64,000 nt of DNA from Staphylococcus gallinarum. Its GTDB lineage: Bacteria > Bacillota > Bacilli > Staphylococcales > Staphylococcaceae. The notes below the pieces were generated by a model. It was not told the origin of the DNA. It did no database searches and saw only the letters and a list, made by a program, of their open reading frames with translations. The translations under genes were made by a program, and so were the position numbers. How positions within the stretch are numbered: position 1 is the first letter of the stretch; every line of letters starts with the position of its first letter. Shown piece by piece: positions 50,426-59,400 of the stretch. Where the stretch lies: the NCBI RefSeq assembly GCF_000875895.1, contig NZ_JXCF01000008.1:1-64000 (forward strand), given 5' to 3'.

Positions 50426-51760
50426 TTAACCATGTACAAAGATAAAGTATAGGATGAATAGTACCATTAGGCCGTACATAATTGGATGTACTTCTTTATG
50501 TCGCTTAGAAATTAACATGGTAATTGGATAAAAGATAAAGCCACATGCAATACCAGTAGCAATTGAATAAGATAATGGCATCATAATAATCGTTACAAAT
50601 GCTGGAACTGCCACTTCAAATTTCTTCCAATCTATTTCCGCAAAGTTCGCTGCCATTAATACACCTACTACAACGAGTGCTGGTGTTGTTACAGCACTTG
50701 TTACCACTTCCATTAACGGACTAAAGAATATCGCTAATAAGAAACAGAATCCTGTTACAATACTAGCAAATCCAGTTCTAGCACCGACTGCGACACCTGA
50801 TGTTGATTCAATATATGATGTCGTTGTCGTTGTTCCAAATATCGCACCGACGATTGTTGCTAATGAATCTGAGAACAATGCTCTACCAGCTCGAGGTAAT
50901 TTATTATCCTTCATTATTCCTGCTTGAGAAGCAACCGCTACTAATGTACCAGCAGTATCAAAGAAATCAATGAATAAGAACGTTAAGATAACAATTAAGA
51001 ATTGAACTGTTAAGAGTTGACTCGGATCTTTAAATGCCTCAAATGCAGCTCCAAATGTTGGCTCAATACTTGGTACATGACCAACTACACTACTTGGTGT
51101 ATGTATCAATCCAGTAATCATTCCTAGTATAGATGTAATCACCATACCTACAAAGATTGCACCTGGTACTCTTAGCGCATATAAGATTACTGTTACAATA
51201 ATTCCTATAACAGCCAATATAACAGGTCCATCTGTAATGTGACCCAAGGTAACAAGTGTTGATTTATCCTTTACTATAATACCTGCACTTTGTAAACCTA
51301 CAAATGTAATAAATAAACCAATACCTGCTGATACTGCCATTTTCATCTGATAGGGTATGGCATTAATAATTGTTTCCCGTAGCCCTGTCATCGTTAATAT
51401 CCCAAAGACAATTCCTGAAAATAACACGCCTGTTAAACCAATTTGCCAAGGTATTCCCATTGTTAATACTACAGTAAATGCAAAGAATGCATTTAATCCC
51501 ATACCCGGTGCTAGAGCAATCGGATAGCGAGCAATAAGTCCCATAAATAATGAACCCACAAATGCTGCAAGTGCTGTGGCAACAAAAATAGCACCTTGAT
51601 CCATTTTCATGTCATCTGAAACGCCATTTACACCTGCTAAACTTAGTACTTGAGGGTTAACAGCCAAAATATATGCCATTGACAAGAAAGTTGTCAGCCC
51701 ACCAAGTATCTCTTTTTTATAGTTTGTGCCATGCTGATCAAACTTGAAATACTTTTTCAC
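50426..51760 (-). CDS. pbuG: NCS2 (AzgA/PbuG-type) purine permease
   Basis: 444-aa membrane protein of the AzgA-like branch of NCS2, transporting hypoxanthine/guanine or adenine by proton symport. LAPGMGLNAFFAFTVV, FDTAGTLVAVASQAG near 280 and GTTTTTSYIESTSGVAVGARTG near 320 are signature regions. GTG start at 51760 behind AAGGAG. Only 111 bp separate it from topB and no purine riboswitch is visible there. The symbol follows B. subtilis PbuG and is provisional. Confidence 0.83.
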   Translation of the reverse strand: MKKYFKFDQHGTNYKKEILGGLTTFLSMAYILAVNPQVLSLAGVNGVSDDMKMDQGAIFVATALAAFVGSLFMGLIARYPIALAPGMGLNAFFAFTVVLTMGIPWQIGLTGVLFSGIVFGILTMTGLRETIINAIPYQMKMAVSAGIGLFITFVGLQSAGIIVKDKSTLVTLGHITDGPVILAVIGIIVTVILYALRVPGAIFVGMVITSILGMITGLIHTPSSVVGHVPSIEPTFGAAFEAFKDPSQLLTVQFLIVILTFLFIDFFDTAGTLVAVASQAGIMKDNKLPRAGRALFSDSLATIVGAIFGTTTTTSYIESTSGVAVGARTGFASIVTGFCFLLAIFFSPLMEVVTSAVTTPALVVVGVLMAANFAEIDWKKFEVAVPAFVTIIMMPLSYSIATGIACGFIFYPITMLISKRHKEVHPIMYGLMVLFILYFIFVHG

Positions 51761-51871
51761 GGTTAGTTCTCCTTTTTTTGAAAATACCTTAATATTTTAA
51801 TACCAATTGTAGTATTTTACAATAGCAAACACGAACTTTATTAATTAAACAACCATTTATACACTATAAAA

Positions 51872-54010
51872 CTAGAACTTTAACCCTTTCAACGCATCTT
51901 GGAATGGGTTATTTTCGATTGTTTCGTTCTGATTCATATATTTTTTCATGTCTTTTTTATTTACTTTATCTGACTTTTTATTTTTAAAGCGTTTATCCAT
52001 TTGTGCCTGTGTTTCTGTATGGCCACATACGCAACGATAAACAGCATCTTTCCCCCTACCAAATAGAGTCATCTTTTTATGACAGTTAGGACAGCGAGCA
52101 TTTGTTTTTCTCTGTACATTTTTCTTAGTTTTACAACTTGGATCCTGACAAACTAACATTTGTCCATTTTTAGTTTGTACTTTAATCATGAATTTTCCAC
52201 AAGTTGGACATTCCGTAGTTGTTAAATTATCGTGTTTATATTTTTTATCATTCTCTTTTATTTCATTAACGACGTCATTGGTAAATTGCTTCATTTCCTC
52301 TATAAATTTGTCCGCATTATATTTACCACGTTCAATTAACGCAAGCTTTTCTTCCCATTCCGCAGTTAACAATGGTGAAGTTAGTTTTTGTGGTGCTAGT
52401 TCTAGAATTTGCTTTCCTTTTGAAGTTACTTTAATTTTACTATCTCTCACTTCTATAGCATTCATATTAAATAGTTTTTCAATTATATCTGCGCGTGTTG
52501 CTACAGTTCCTATACCACCAGTTTCCTTCAATGTATGTTGATGTTTACGATTATTTAAATCAAAGAATTTCTGAGGACTCTCCATAGCTTTAAGTAATGA
52601 TCCTTCATTAAAATATGGCGGTGGCGTCGTTTCGTGTTGTTCGATATTGGCTTGATTCACTTTTAATGTAGCACCTTGTTGCAATCCATCAAGTTGTTCT
52701 GTTGATTTTTCGTTGTGTTCAGAGATAGCTTTGAACCCTAATTTCGTAGTTACTTTGTCTTTAAAGTTAAACGTATAACCATTTACAGTAAATTCCATAA
52801 TTATTGCTTCGTATTCATAAGCTGGCAAAAGATTTTCCAAAAATCTTTCAGCAATTAACATATAGACTTTGCTTTCTCGTGGACTCAAAGCATTCATACC
52901 TGGACGAACTTCTGTTGGAATTATCGCATGGTGATCTGATACTTTGTTATTATTAATAAACCTTTGTTTCGGAGAAAATTTTTGTTTAAGTTGTTGTTTA
53001 GCTACATCCTTTAATGATGTGCCCATGATTGCGTTAACACGGTCTTTAAGCGTATCTACCATATCATCGGTTAAATAATTTGAATCTGTTCTTGGATAAG
53101 TTACGAGCTTATGTCGTTCATATAATGTTTGTAACGTATTTAATGTTTCCTTTGGTCCAAAATGATATCGTTTATATGCTTCTTGTTGTAAATCAGTCAA
53201 ACTGAATAATTGATGTGGATATGCCTTTTTATGATTACGTTTAATCGATTGTATAGTCCCCTCTTGACCAACAACTTTCTGTTTTATCGTGTCATATACC
53301 TTTTTATCTTTATGCGACTGTGGTTTTGCTAATTGTAACGTTAATCCATTTGCTTTGACAGACATTGTATAATACGTTTCAGGTTTAAACTGATTAATTT
53401 CATTTTGTCTCATTTGAACAAGCTGAATTGTTGGTGTCTGTACACGTCCTAATGATAATTGTGCATCATACTTTGTAGTCAACGCTCGTGTTGCGTTGAT
53501 ACCTACAATCCAATCCGCCTCACTTCTTGCCAATGCAGCGCGATATAAATTATTAAATTTACGCCCATCTTGTAACTTATTAAATCCGTCCCTAATTGCT
53601 TTCGTTGTAACGGAACTAATCCATAACCGTTTGATAGGCTTTTTATTATGTGCTTTATCTAATATTAGACGTGCAACGAGTTCACCTTCTCTACCAGCGT
53701 CGGTCGCAATGATAATCTCATTTATTTTGTTATTATTTATTAATGCTTGCACCGTAGAAAATTGTTTTCTTGTCTTAGATATGACTACAGTTTTCATTTT
53801 ATTTGGTATAATAGGTAAAACATTTAATTTCCATTCTTTATATTTAGCATCGTATTGTTCAGGTGTTGCATTTGTTACTAAATGACCAAGTGCCCATGTT
53901 ACGATATATTTATTATTTTCAAAGTAACCATTGCGCTTTTCATTTATATTTAAGCTGTTAGCTATATCTCTACCTACTGAAGGTTTTTCAGCAATTATTA
54001 GTGATTTCAT
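51872..54010 (-). CDS. topB: DNA topoisomerase III
   Basis: 712-aa type IA topoisomerase that relaxes and decatenates single-stranded regions. The Toprim domain has E8 (AEKP) and DAGREGE at 104-110; the catalytic Tyr is Y305 in [12 protein letters not shown]. Two C-terminal zinc-ribbon motifs (CPTCGKF...CQDPSC and CPNCHKK...CVCGH) suggest DNA-binding fingers. ATG start with AAAGGACG. Confidence 0.94.
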   Translation of the reverse strand: MKSLIIAEKPSVGRDIANSLNINEKRNGYFENNKYIVTWALGHLVTNATPEQYDAKYKEWKLNVLPIIPNKMKTVVISKTRKQFSTVQALINNNKINEIIIATDAGREGELVARLILDKAHNKKPIKRLWISSVTTKAIRDGFNKLQDGRKFNNLYRAALARSEADWIVGINATRALTTKYDAQLSLGRVQTPTIQLVQMRQNEINQFKPETYYTMSVKANGLTLQLAKPQSHKDKKVYDTIKQKVVGQEGTIQSIKRNHKKAYPHQLFSLTDLQQEAYKRYHFGPKETLNTLQTLYERHKLVTYPRTDSNYLTDDMVDTLKDRVNAIMGTSLKDVAKQQLKQKFSPKQRFINNNKVSDHHAIIPTEVRPGMNALSPRESKVYMLIAERFLENLLPAYEYEAIIMEFTVNGYTFNFKDKVTTKLGFKAISEHNEKSTEQLDGLQQGATLKVNQANIEQHETTPPPYFNEGSLLKAMESPQKFFDLNNRKHQHTLKETGGIGTVATRADIIEKLFNMNAIEVRDSKIKVTSKGKQILELAPQKLTSPLLTAEWEEKLALIERGKYNADKFIEEMKQFTNDVVNEIKENDKKYKHDNLTTTECPTCGKFMIKVQTKNGQMLVCQDPSCKTKKNVQRKTNARCPNCHKKMTLFGRGKDAVYRCVCGHTETQAQMDKRFKNKKSDKVNKKDMKKYMNQNETIENNPFQDALKGLKF

Positions 54011-54135
54011 AATAACGTCCTTTCAAAAAATCAATATCTTATCTATTGTAACACGTATATAATACATCATAACTTCCATTTAACATAAAAAATTCTTATA
54101 ATTAAGGAAATAGTTCATCTGACGGAGGTAGCTAT

Positions 54136-55008
54136 ATGAAAACGATCAAACTAAATGATTATGACCAAATTACAAGTTTTATAAATGATGCAGACTATCA
54201 CTCGGCTTCTTATTTGTATAAACTTCCTCAAGCAAGAGAGGCAATCAAAGCACAGATTGAAGAAGCAATTGAAGATCCAGGTGTCTATGCTCATTTAGAC
54301 GATAACAACGAGATCATCATGCTCATACTTGCTTTTAAATATGAGGAGAATAAATATAAAGTATTAGGTCCATTTATAAAGCATAATACAACGCCAGATT
54401 TACAAATGTACCACGACTTATTTATTACATTAGCCAATAGCAAACCAGACACTGCAAACTTTAACTTTTCATTTGAAGAAAACGAGCAAAACTATAGTAA
54501 GTTTATGAAACACATTCAAGCATCTTATAGCTTTACAGATTATCATTTAATCACATCACAGGATGTTGGAGAAATTGAACATGCACAAAACATCACTGAG
54601 TATAAACCAGCATATTACCGTGCATTCGCAAAGTTACATCAGCGGACATTTAAACATGATGTAATGACTGCAGATGAAATTATAGACTCATTGGATGACA
54701 ATAATCGTTTGTTTATCTTTATGTCTGAAGGCTTGTTAAAAGGTTATCTCTATTTACAAGTATTCGAAGGTAATCATAATGCTGAAATTAAATATTTTTC
54801 ATCACACAGTGACTATCGACTGATGGGGATTGCCTTTGATTTATTATCACATGCGCTCCACTATGCATTTACGCATTACGATATAAACAAGATTTACTTT
54901 AAAATTCGTAGCAAAAATAATACCTTAGTTGAACGATTTAATGAACTTGGTTTTAATATAAATTATGAATATAGAAAATTTAAATATGTAGCAAGTCATA
55001 TTGAATAG
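54136..55008 (+). CDS. GNAT-family N-acetyltransferase-like protein
   Basis: 290-aa cytosolic protein. The C-terminal half (about 155-285) has the GNAT fold pattern, with LLKGYLYLQVF, AEIKYFSSHSDYRLMGIAFDLLSHAL in the acetyl-CoA region and YFKIRSKNNTLVERFNELGFNINYEYRKF at the end. The N-terminal half looks like a degenerate second copy (EIIMLILAFKYEENKYKVLGPFI). Substrate unknown. ATG start behind GGAGG; single-gene unit. Confidence 0.75.
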   Translation: MKTIKLNDYDQITSFINDADYHSASYLYKLPQAREAIKAQIEEAIEDPGVYAHLDDNNEIIMLILAFKYEENKYKVLGPFIKHNTTPDLQMYHDLFITLANSKPDTANFNFSFEENEQNYSKFMKHIQASYSFTDYHLITSQDVGEIEHAQNITEYKPAYYRAFAKLHQRTFKHDVMTADEIIDSLDDNNRLFIFMSEGLLKGYLYLQVFEGNHNAEIKYFSSHSDYRLMGIAFDLLSHALHYAFTHYDINKIYFKIRSKNNTLVERFNELGFNINYEYRKFKYVASHIE

Positions 55009-55134
55009 CACTTGAAGTTATAGACTAAATTTAAATCTAGCTACGCCTACCATTGTGTAAAGTGCTATAACTAGTAATATCGAAATGAAATAAATACTTG
55101 TATTCGTCAACGTACCAACATATATTCATTCCTT

Positions 55135-55185
55135 AGAGCGGGATAATGAAATCTATTTAGCAAAACAAGATTTCTATCTCGCTCT
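55135..55185 (+). terminator. Terminator of the GNAT gene
   Basis: Arms AGAGCG and CGCTCT with inner GAAATCT/AGATTTC pairing are followed by TTTTTTT. Confidence 0.8.
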
Positions 55186-55266
55186 TTTTTTGTGTATTAT
55201 TATCCTTCTGAAATGAAACTTTTAGAAATTTAAATGTAATTTTACTTTTATTTTTAAACACATGTT

Positions 55267-55295
55267 TTTACTATATTAAAGTTTTCATTTAGAAT
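55267..55295 (+). promoter_or_regulatory. glcU-gdh promoter
   Basis: TTTACT (55267-55272) and TAGAAT (55290-55295) are 17 bp apart. No cre or sigma-B site was recognised. Confidence 0.5.
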
Positions 55296-55374
55296 GTATT
55301 CTTGGAGACAATTTTAATGGTTGTTTTTATTGGGGAAGGAAAGTAAAAATAAATATAGAAAGAGTGAGTGTAGT

Positions 55375-56232
55375 ATGGATTTATTAATTGCCTTATTACC
55401 TGCGCTATTTTGGGGTAGTGTAGTATTAATTAATGTATTTGTCGGTGGAGGACCTTATAACCAAATTAGAGGTACAACATTCGGTGCATTAATTATTGGT
55501 ATTATCTTATTACTAACTGGTAATGCAAAATTTGATGACATTACTGTAATTATTGTCGGATTGATCTCTGGTGCTTTCTGGGCACTAGGTCAAGGTTACC
55601 AATTGAAATCAGTAAGTTTAATTGGTGTTTCAAAAACAATGCCAATTTCAACAGGTTTACAATTGGTTGGTACAACGTTATTTAGTGCTATTTTCCTAGG
55701 AGAATGGAGCACAAGTACTCAAGTCATTTTAGGTCTTGTAGCAATGGTTCTACTTGTGGTAGGTATTACATTAACATCTATCAAAGGTAAAAACGAAGCT
55801 TCTGAAAGTAATAGCAATTTCGGCAAAGCAATGCCAATCTTATTAATTTCAACGGTTGGTTATGTTGTTTACGTCGTTATAGCACAAATCTTTGGTGTCG
55901 ATGGAACAAGCGCATTATTCTTCCAATCAATCGGTATGGCGATTGGTGGACTTATCTTATCAATGAAACATGAAACATCAATTAAAAGTACTGTATGGAA
56001 CTTAATACCGGGTGTCGTTTGGGGTATAGGTAACCTATTTATGTTCTATTCACAACCTAAAGTTGGTGTAGCAACTAGTTTCTCATTTTCACAATTACTT
56101 GTAATCGTCTCAACACTTGGAGGTATCTTCTTGTTAGGCGAACGCAAAGATAAGCGTCAAATGATTGGTATCTGGGCTGGTATTGTACTTATTATTATTG
56201 CAGCCTTTGTATTAGGAAATTTAAAAGGTTAA
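55375..56232 (+). CDS. glcU: Glucose uptake protein GlcU
   Basis: 285-aa membrane protein of the glucose/ribose porter (GRP) family with ten helices. [40 protein letters not shown] is the characteristic start; [23 protein letters not shown] and [28 protein letters not shown] recur in the two halves. It imports glucose without phosphorylation, matching the dehydrogenase gene that follows. A longer frame opens at 55321 but the ATG at 55375 fits the family. Confidence 0.92.
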   Translation: MDLLIALLPALFWGSVVLINVFVGGGPYNQIRGTTFGALIIGIILLLTGNAKFDDITVIIVGLISGAFWALGQGYQLKSVSLIGVSKTMPISTGLQLVGTTLFSAIFLGEWSTSTQVILGLVAMVLLVVGITLTSIKGKNEASESNSNFGKAMPILLISTVGYVVYVVIAQIFGVDGTSALFFQSIGMAIGGLILSMKHETSIKSTVWNLIPGVVWGIGNLFMFYSQPKVGVATSFSFSQLLVIVSTLGGIFLLGERKDKRQMIGIWAGIVLIIIAAFVLGNLKG

Positions 56233-56340
56233 GTTCAATTACTAGACTAATGTTTTAATGCAGGCGTATTATGTCTCATTGGGACGAATGCACTTGTCAT
56301 TTGATGAGCGCATGATATTTTACTAGGAGGAGTCAAAATT

Positions 56341-57132
56341 ATGTTCACAGATTTAAAAGATAAAGTTGTTGTAATCACTGGTGCTGGTAGCGGGATTGGT
56401 AAATCATTCGCAGAAGCATTTGGTAAAGCAGAAGCAAAAGTAGTTATGAACTACCGCTCAGAACACCACGTAGAAGATGTTGATCAATCAATTAAGTTAA
56501 TTGAAGAAGCTGGTGGCCAAGCTATTAAAGTTCAAGCGGACGTTTCTGTTGAAGCTGACGTTAATCGTTTAGTACAAACTGCAGTAGACACATTTGGTAC
56601 GCTTGATATTATGATCAATAACGCTGGTTTCGAAAAACCAATTCCAACACATGAAATGCCTTTAGAAGAATGGCAAAAAGTTATCGACATTAACTTAACT
56701 GGTGCTTTCATTGGATCAAAAGCTGCTGTTAATCAATTCTTCAAAGAAGATAAAAAAGGTGTTATTTTAAACACTTCAAGTGTTCATGATACAATTCCAT
56801 GGCCAAACTATGCTAACTATGCAGCTAGTAAAGGCGGATTAAAATTAATGATGGAAACAATGTCTATGGAATACGCGCAATACGGCATTAGAATTAACAA
56901 CATCTCACCAGGGGCAATTGTAACAGAGCACACTAGAGAAAAATTCTCTGACCCAACTACACGTGCAGAAACACTTGAAATGATTCCTGCTAAAGAAATT
57001 GGTGAAGCTGATCAAGTAGCAAACGTTGCTTTATTCTTAGCTTCAGATTTAGCAAGTTATATTCACGGAACAACAATTTATGTTGATGGTGGTATGACTA
57101 ACTACCCTGCATTTATGGGTGGTAAAGGTTAA
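56341..57132 (+). CDS. gdh: Glucose 1-dehydrogenase (SDR family)
   Basis: 263-aa short-chain dehydrogenase. TGAGSGIG at 13-20, NNAG at 93-96, and the triad S146/S147, Y160, K164 in YAASKGG are complete. It oxidises glucose to gluconolactone with NAD(P)+. It follows glcU by 108 bp on the same strand; RBS AGGAGGAG. Annotation rests on high similarity to Bacillus Gdh and the glcU neighbour. Confidence 0.92.
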   Translation: MFTDLKDKVVVITGAGSGIGKSFAEAFGKAEAKVVMNYRSEHHVEDVDQSIKLIEEAGGQAIKVQADVSVEADVNRLVQTAVDTFGTLDIMINNAGFEKPIPTHEMPLEEWQKVIDINLTGAFIGSKAAVNQFFKEDKKGVILNTSSVHDTIPWPNYANYAASKGGLKLMMETMSMEYAQYGIRINNISPGAIVTEHTREKFSDPTTRAETLEMIPAKEIGEADQVANVALFLASDLASYIHGTTIYVDGGMTNYPAFMGGKG

Positions 57133-57217
57133 TCATCATTAACTTCTATATACTATGATGTGGTTTAACAAATCCTTTGTTATTATTCAAACATTGGCAA
57201 CTGTAAACCACTAAATT

Positions 57218-57249
57218 AAGCGAGTGAAACCTATTAATTTCACTCGCTT
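57218..57249 (+). terminator. Terminator of glcU-gdh
   Basis: A 12-bp stem, AAGCGAGTGAAA with TTTCACTCGCTT, is followed by TTTT. Confidence 0.87.
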
Positions 57250-57332
57250 TTTTATATGCTCAAAATGAATATACTTTTTTAACATTCACATAAATAGACT
57301 AGTTAAATCTATAATATCTCCAATACAATAAA

Positions 57333-57385
57333 AATGAGCTAAATGATCTCATAGTTTCTAACTACAAATATCATTACAGCTCATT
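57333..57385 (-). terminator. Terminator of the AEC transporter gene
   Basis: Arms AATGAGCT and AGCTCATT, with inner AATGAT/ATCATT and AGTT/AACT pairing, are followed on the minus strand by TTTATTG. Confidence 0.65.
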
Positions 57386-57438
57386 TGTCTCATGTACTCC
57401 TATTCGCATTACACCATCATTTTCATCTAGAATTTCCG

Positions 57439-58347
57439 TTACACAAAGATAGCTTGATAGATATACAGTATTACAATACTTATAACTATTGTTAAATTAG
57501 TAACCATTCCAACTAATGGTAAAGTCTTATACTTAAACTGTATAGAATATGGAATAATTGCAACACCTACAGGTAATAACCAAGCCACTTGTAGTGTTGT
57601 CTTCACCATATTATCACTCACTGGTAGGAAGAAATGTACTAACAATCCTGCAATAATACCTAGACCGTAATGGATACCAATATATTTCAAAGCAATTGGC
57701 AAAAATCGTCTATCTATACTAAAATTCAACATCAAACCAAGTAATATCATGGACAATGGCATATTCGCGCCTGATAATACTGTGAAAAAGTCAATTACAG
57801 GTTTAGGAAAATGAATATTCGCCATGTTCAAGATAAACATAATAATATAGGTCATCAATGGTACAGAGCGTAGTAAATTCTTACCTAAATATTTAAAATC
57901 AAAGCTATCTCCACCACTACTAAAGTAACTACCAACAAAGTACGTTACGCCAAACATAATAATTGCCCCACCGATGTCGGCCATACCAAAATAAATCATT
58001 CCAGATTCAGGCCAAATCGCTTCGACTAGTGGATAAGCAAATAGCCCAATATTTAAAGAGGCCATCATCATACCAGTTGCGCCTCTTACATGGTTATCGT
58101 ATTTTAAAAAGAACCATACTACAATAATCTTTGCAATGATGCCATAAGCAATCATCATAATAGGTAAAATTGATAATGACACATCTAAATCTGCTTTATT
58201 TAAGTTTACAATAACCAAAGAAGGAAGCGTGACATTAAGGACGAGTGTAGAGAATACTTGGCTATCATTCGCCTTAAAGTAATTAATTCTCTTAAGGGTG
58301 TAACCTAAAGCAATCAGTAAAATGATTATGATAAATTGTTGCGTCAC
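57439..58347 (-). CDS. AEC-family (auxin efflux carrier-type) membrane transporter
   Basis: 302-aa protein with ten predicted helices, of the AEC family that includes malate permeases. The first half has VLNVTLPSLVIVNLNKADL and the second GLMLNFSIDRRFLPIALKYIGIHYGLG and LPVGVAIIPYSIQFKY, the usual duplicated pattern. Substrate not predictable. GTG start at 58347 behind AGAAGG. Confidence 0.82.
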   Translation of the reverse strand: MTQQFIIIILLIALGYTLKRINYFKANDSQVFSTLVLNVTLPSLVIVNLNKADLDVSLSILPIMMIAYGIIAKIIVVWFFLKYDNHVRGATGMMMASLNIGLFAYPLVEAIWPESGMIYFGMADIGGAIIMFGVTYFVGSYFSSGGDSFDFKYLGKNLLRSVPLMTYIIMFILNMANIHFPKPVIDFFTVLSGANMPLSMILLGLMLNFSIDRRFLPIALKYIGIHYGLGIIAGLLVHFFLPVSDNMVKTTLQVAWLLPVGVAIIPYSIQFKYKTLPLVGMVTNLTIVISIVILYIYQAIFV

Positions 58348-58503
58348 AATAATCCTTCTTTCATTTTATTTTTTCAAATATAATTTACAATCTATTTTCA
58401 TACTTTAACATACATTTTGGTGATTTTAGAAGCTTTCAGTTTCATGTTATACTTTATGTGATTTTCATTTTTTAAATTAGTAGCTTAAAGGAGTTTATTA
58501 TAT

Positions 58504-58680
58504 ATGGATTTAAATCAAAAACTTATTGAACTTAAACATGACTATGTTCGTTTACAAGGTGATTTAGAAAAACGCGAATCAGTAAATCAACAAACCGATC
58601 CGTTATTAAAGCAATTAGATGAACTAGAGCATGAAATAGCTACTGTCCGTTCAGAAATTAGTCAAAAAGAAGATAAATAA
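58504..58680 (+). CDS. Small coiled-coil protein (SE1832-family type)
   Basis: 58-aa gene too short for most ORF finders: MDLNQKLIELKHDYVRLQGD, then heptad-like QLDELEHEIATVRSEISQKE. ATG at 58504 with AAAGGAG 12 bases upstream, stop at 58680. It resembles a conserved staphylococcal small protein family; no function is known. It precedes the 105-aa membrane protein by 65 bp and may share its transcript. Confidence 0.75.
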   Translation: MDLNQKLIELKHDYVRLQGDLEKRESVNQQTDPLLKQLDELEHEIATVRSEISQKEDK

Positions 58681-58745
58681 TATCCTAGTAAATATATTTT
58701 TAACATGCTAAGATTAATAGCGAATTATAGAAAGGATGTTATTTA

Positions 58746-59063
58746 ATGCAACTTTATCTGATATTTTTACCAATACTCTATTTAATAGTTAGTTACATAA
58801 GTATATTTAAGATGGATACAATTATTACACGCATTTTACGTATAATTATGGCACTATTATTATTATTTGTAGTTGCAATCACAACATTATCCTTCCCTGC
58901 AGTTAACTGGTGGGTATTTATATTATTATTACTAATCGTTGGTAATGTTGAAATTACTGCATTTAAACATTTAAAGCAAGATAAAAAAGCAATTCAAATA
59001 TTAAATATGATTAGCCTTGGTTTAATCATAATTTATGTCATCTTAACACTTGTACTTTACTAA
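58746..59063 (+). CDS. Hypothetical four-helix membrane protein
   Basis: 105-aa protein made almost only of hydrophobic helices (about 3-21, 28-50, 54-68 and 80-104), with short charged loops (KMD, KHLKQDKK). I do not recognise a family. ATG start behind AAAGGATG. It ends at a terminator at 59110-59150. Confidence 0.7.
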   Translation: MQLYLIFLPILYLIVSYISIFKMDTIITRILRIIMALLLLFVVAITTLSFPAVNWWVFILLLLIVGNVEITAFKHLKQDKKAIQILNMISLGLIIIYVILTLVLY

Positions 59064-59109
59064 AGTGATTTGAGTACTTCAGCAGTGTTTAGAACATCAT
59101 ACTTATAAC

Positions 59110-59150
59110 AATGCCCCAAAATGGAACTATAAATTTCATTTGGGGCATTT
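59110..59150 (+). terminator. Terminator of the small coiled-coil/membrane protein pair
   Basis: AATGCCCCAAAATG pairs with CATTTGGGGCATT and is followed by TTGTTT. Confidence 0.7.
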
Positions 59151-59299
59151 GTTTAGCCTTTTCTAGCTAGCGATATTAGTTTACACATACATTTCAATTA
59201 CTAACATAGCATTCCCTTTTAACCATTAATCACTAACCTTCAATAATTTAACGTCCATATCATTGTTATTCAAAAATGCTGTACATCTATGCAGCAAAA

Positions 59300-59336
59300 A
59301 AGACAATTCCTATCACAGTAAGATAGAAATTGCCTT
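59300..59336 (-). terminator. Terminator of the RND permease gene
   Basis: AAGACAATTCCTATC pairs with GATAGAAATTGCCTT (G-T and mismatch tolerant) and is followed on the minus strand by TTTTTGC. Confidence 0.75.
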
Positions 59337-59400
59337 TTATTCATATTAGCTAGAAGGCACTTCGTTTTATAAATGAGTGCATAAGCTAGAATTATTTTCT

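Larger units (their letters stand above)
55009..55374. other. Intergenic region GNAT gene - glcU
   Basis: No gene. It holds the GNAT-gene terminator (55135-55185) and the glcU promoter (55267-55295). The reading frame of glcU is open upstream of 55375, but without a ribosome site. Confidence 0.6.
57133..57438. other. Intergenic region gdh - AEC transporter
   Basis: No gene. The terminators of both converging genes (57218-57249 and 57333-57385) lie here; nothing else is seen. Confidence 0.6.
59064..59400. other. Intergenic region with two converging terminators
   Basis: No gene. It holds the terminators of the 105-aa protein (59110-59150) and of the RND gene (59300-59336). Confidence 0.6.

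Noticed and set aside
51761..51871. Purine riboswitch upstream of the NCS2 permease
   Set aside because: Only 111 bp are available and no conserved three-way-junction sequence or terminator is seen.
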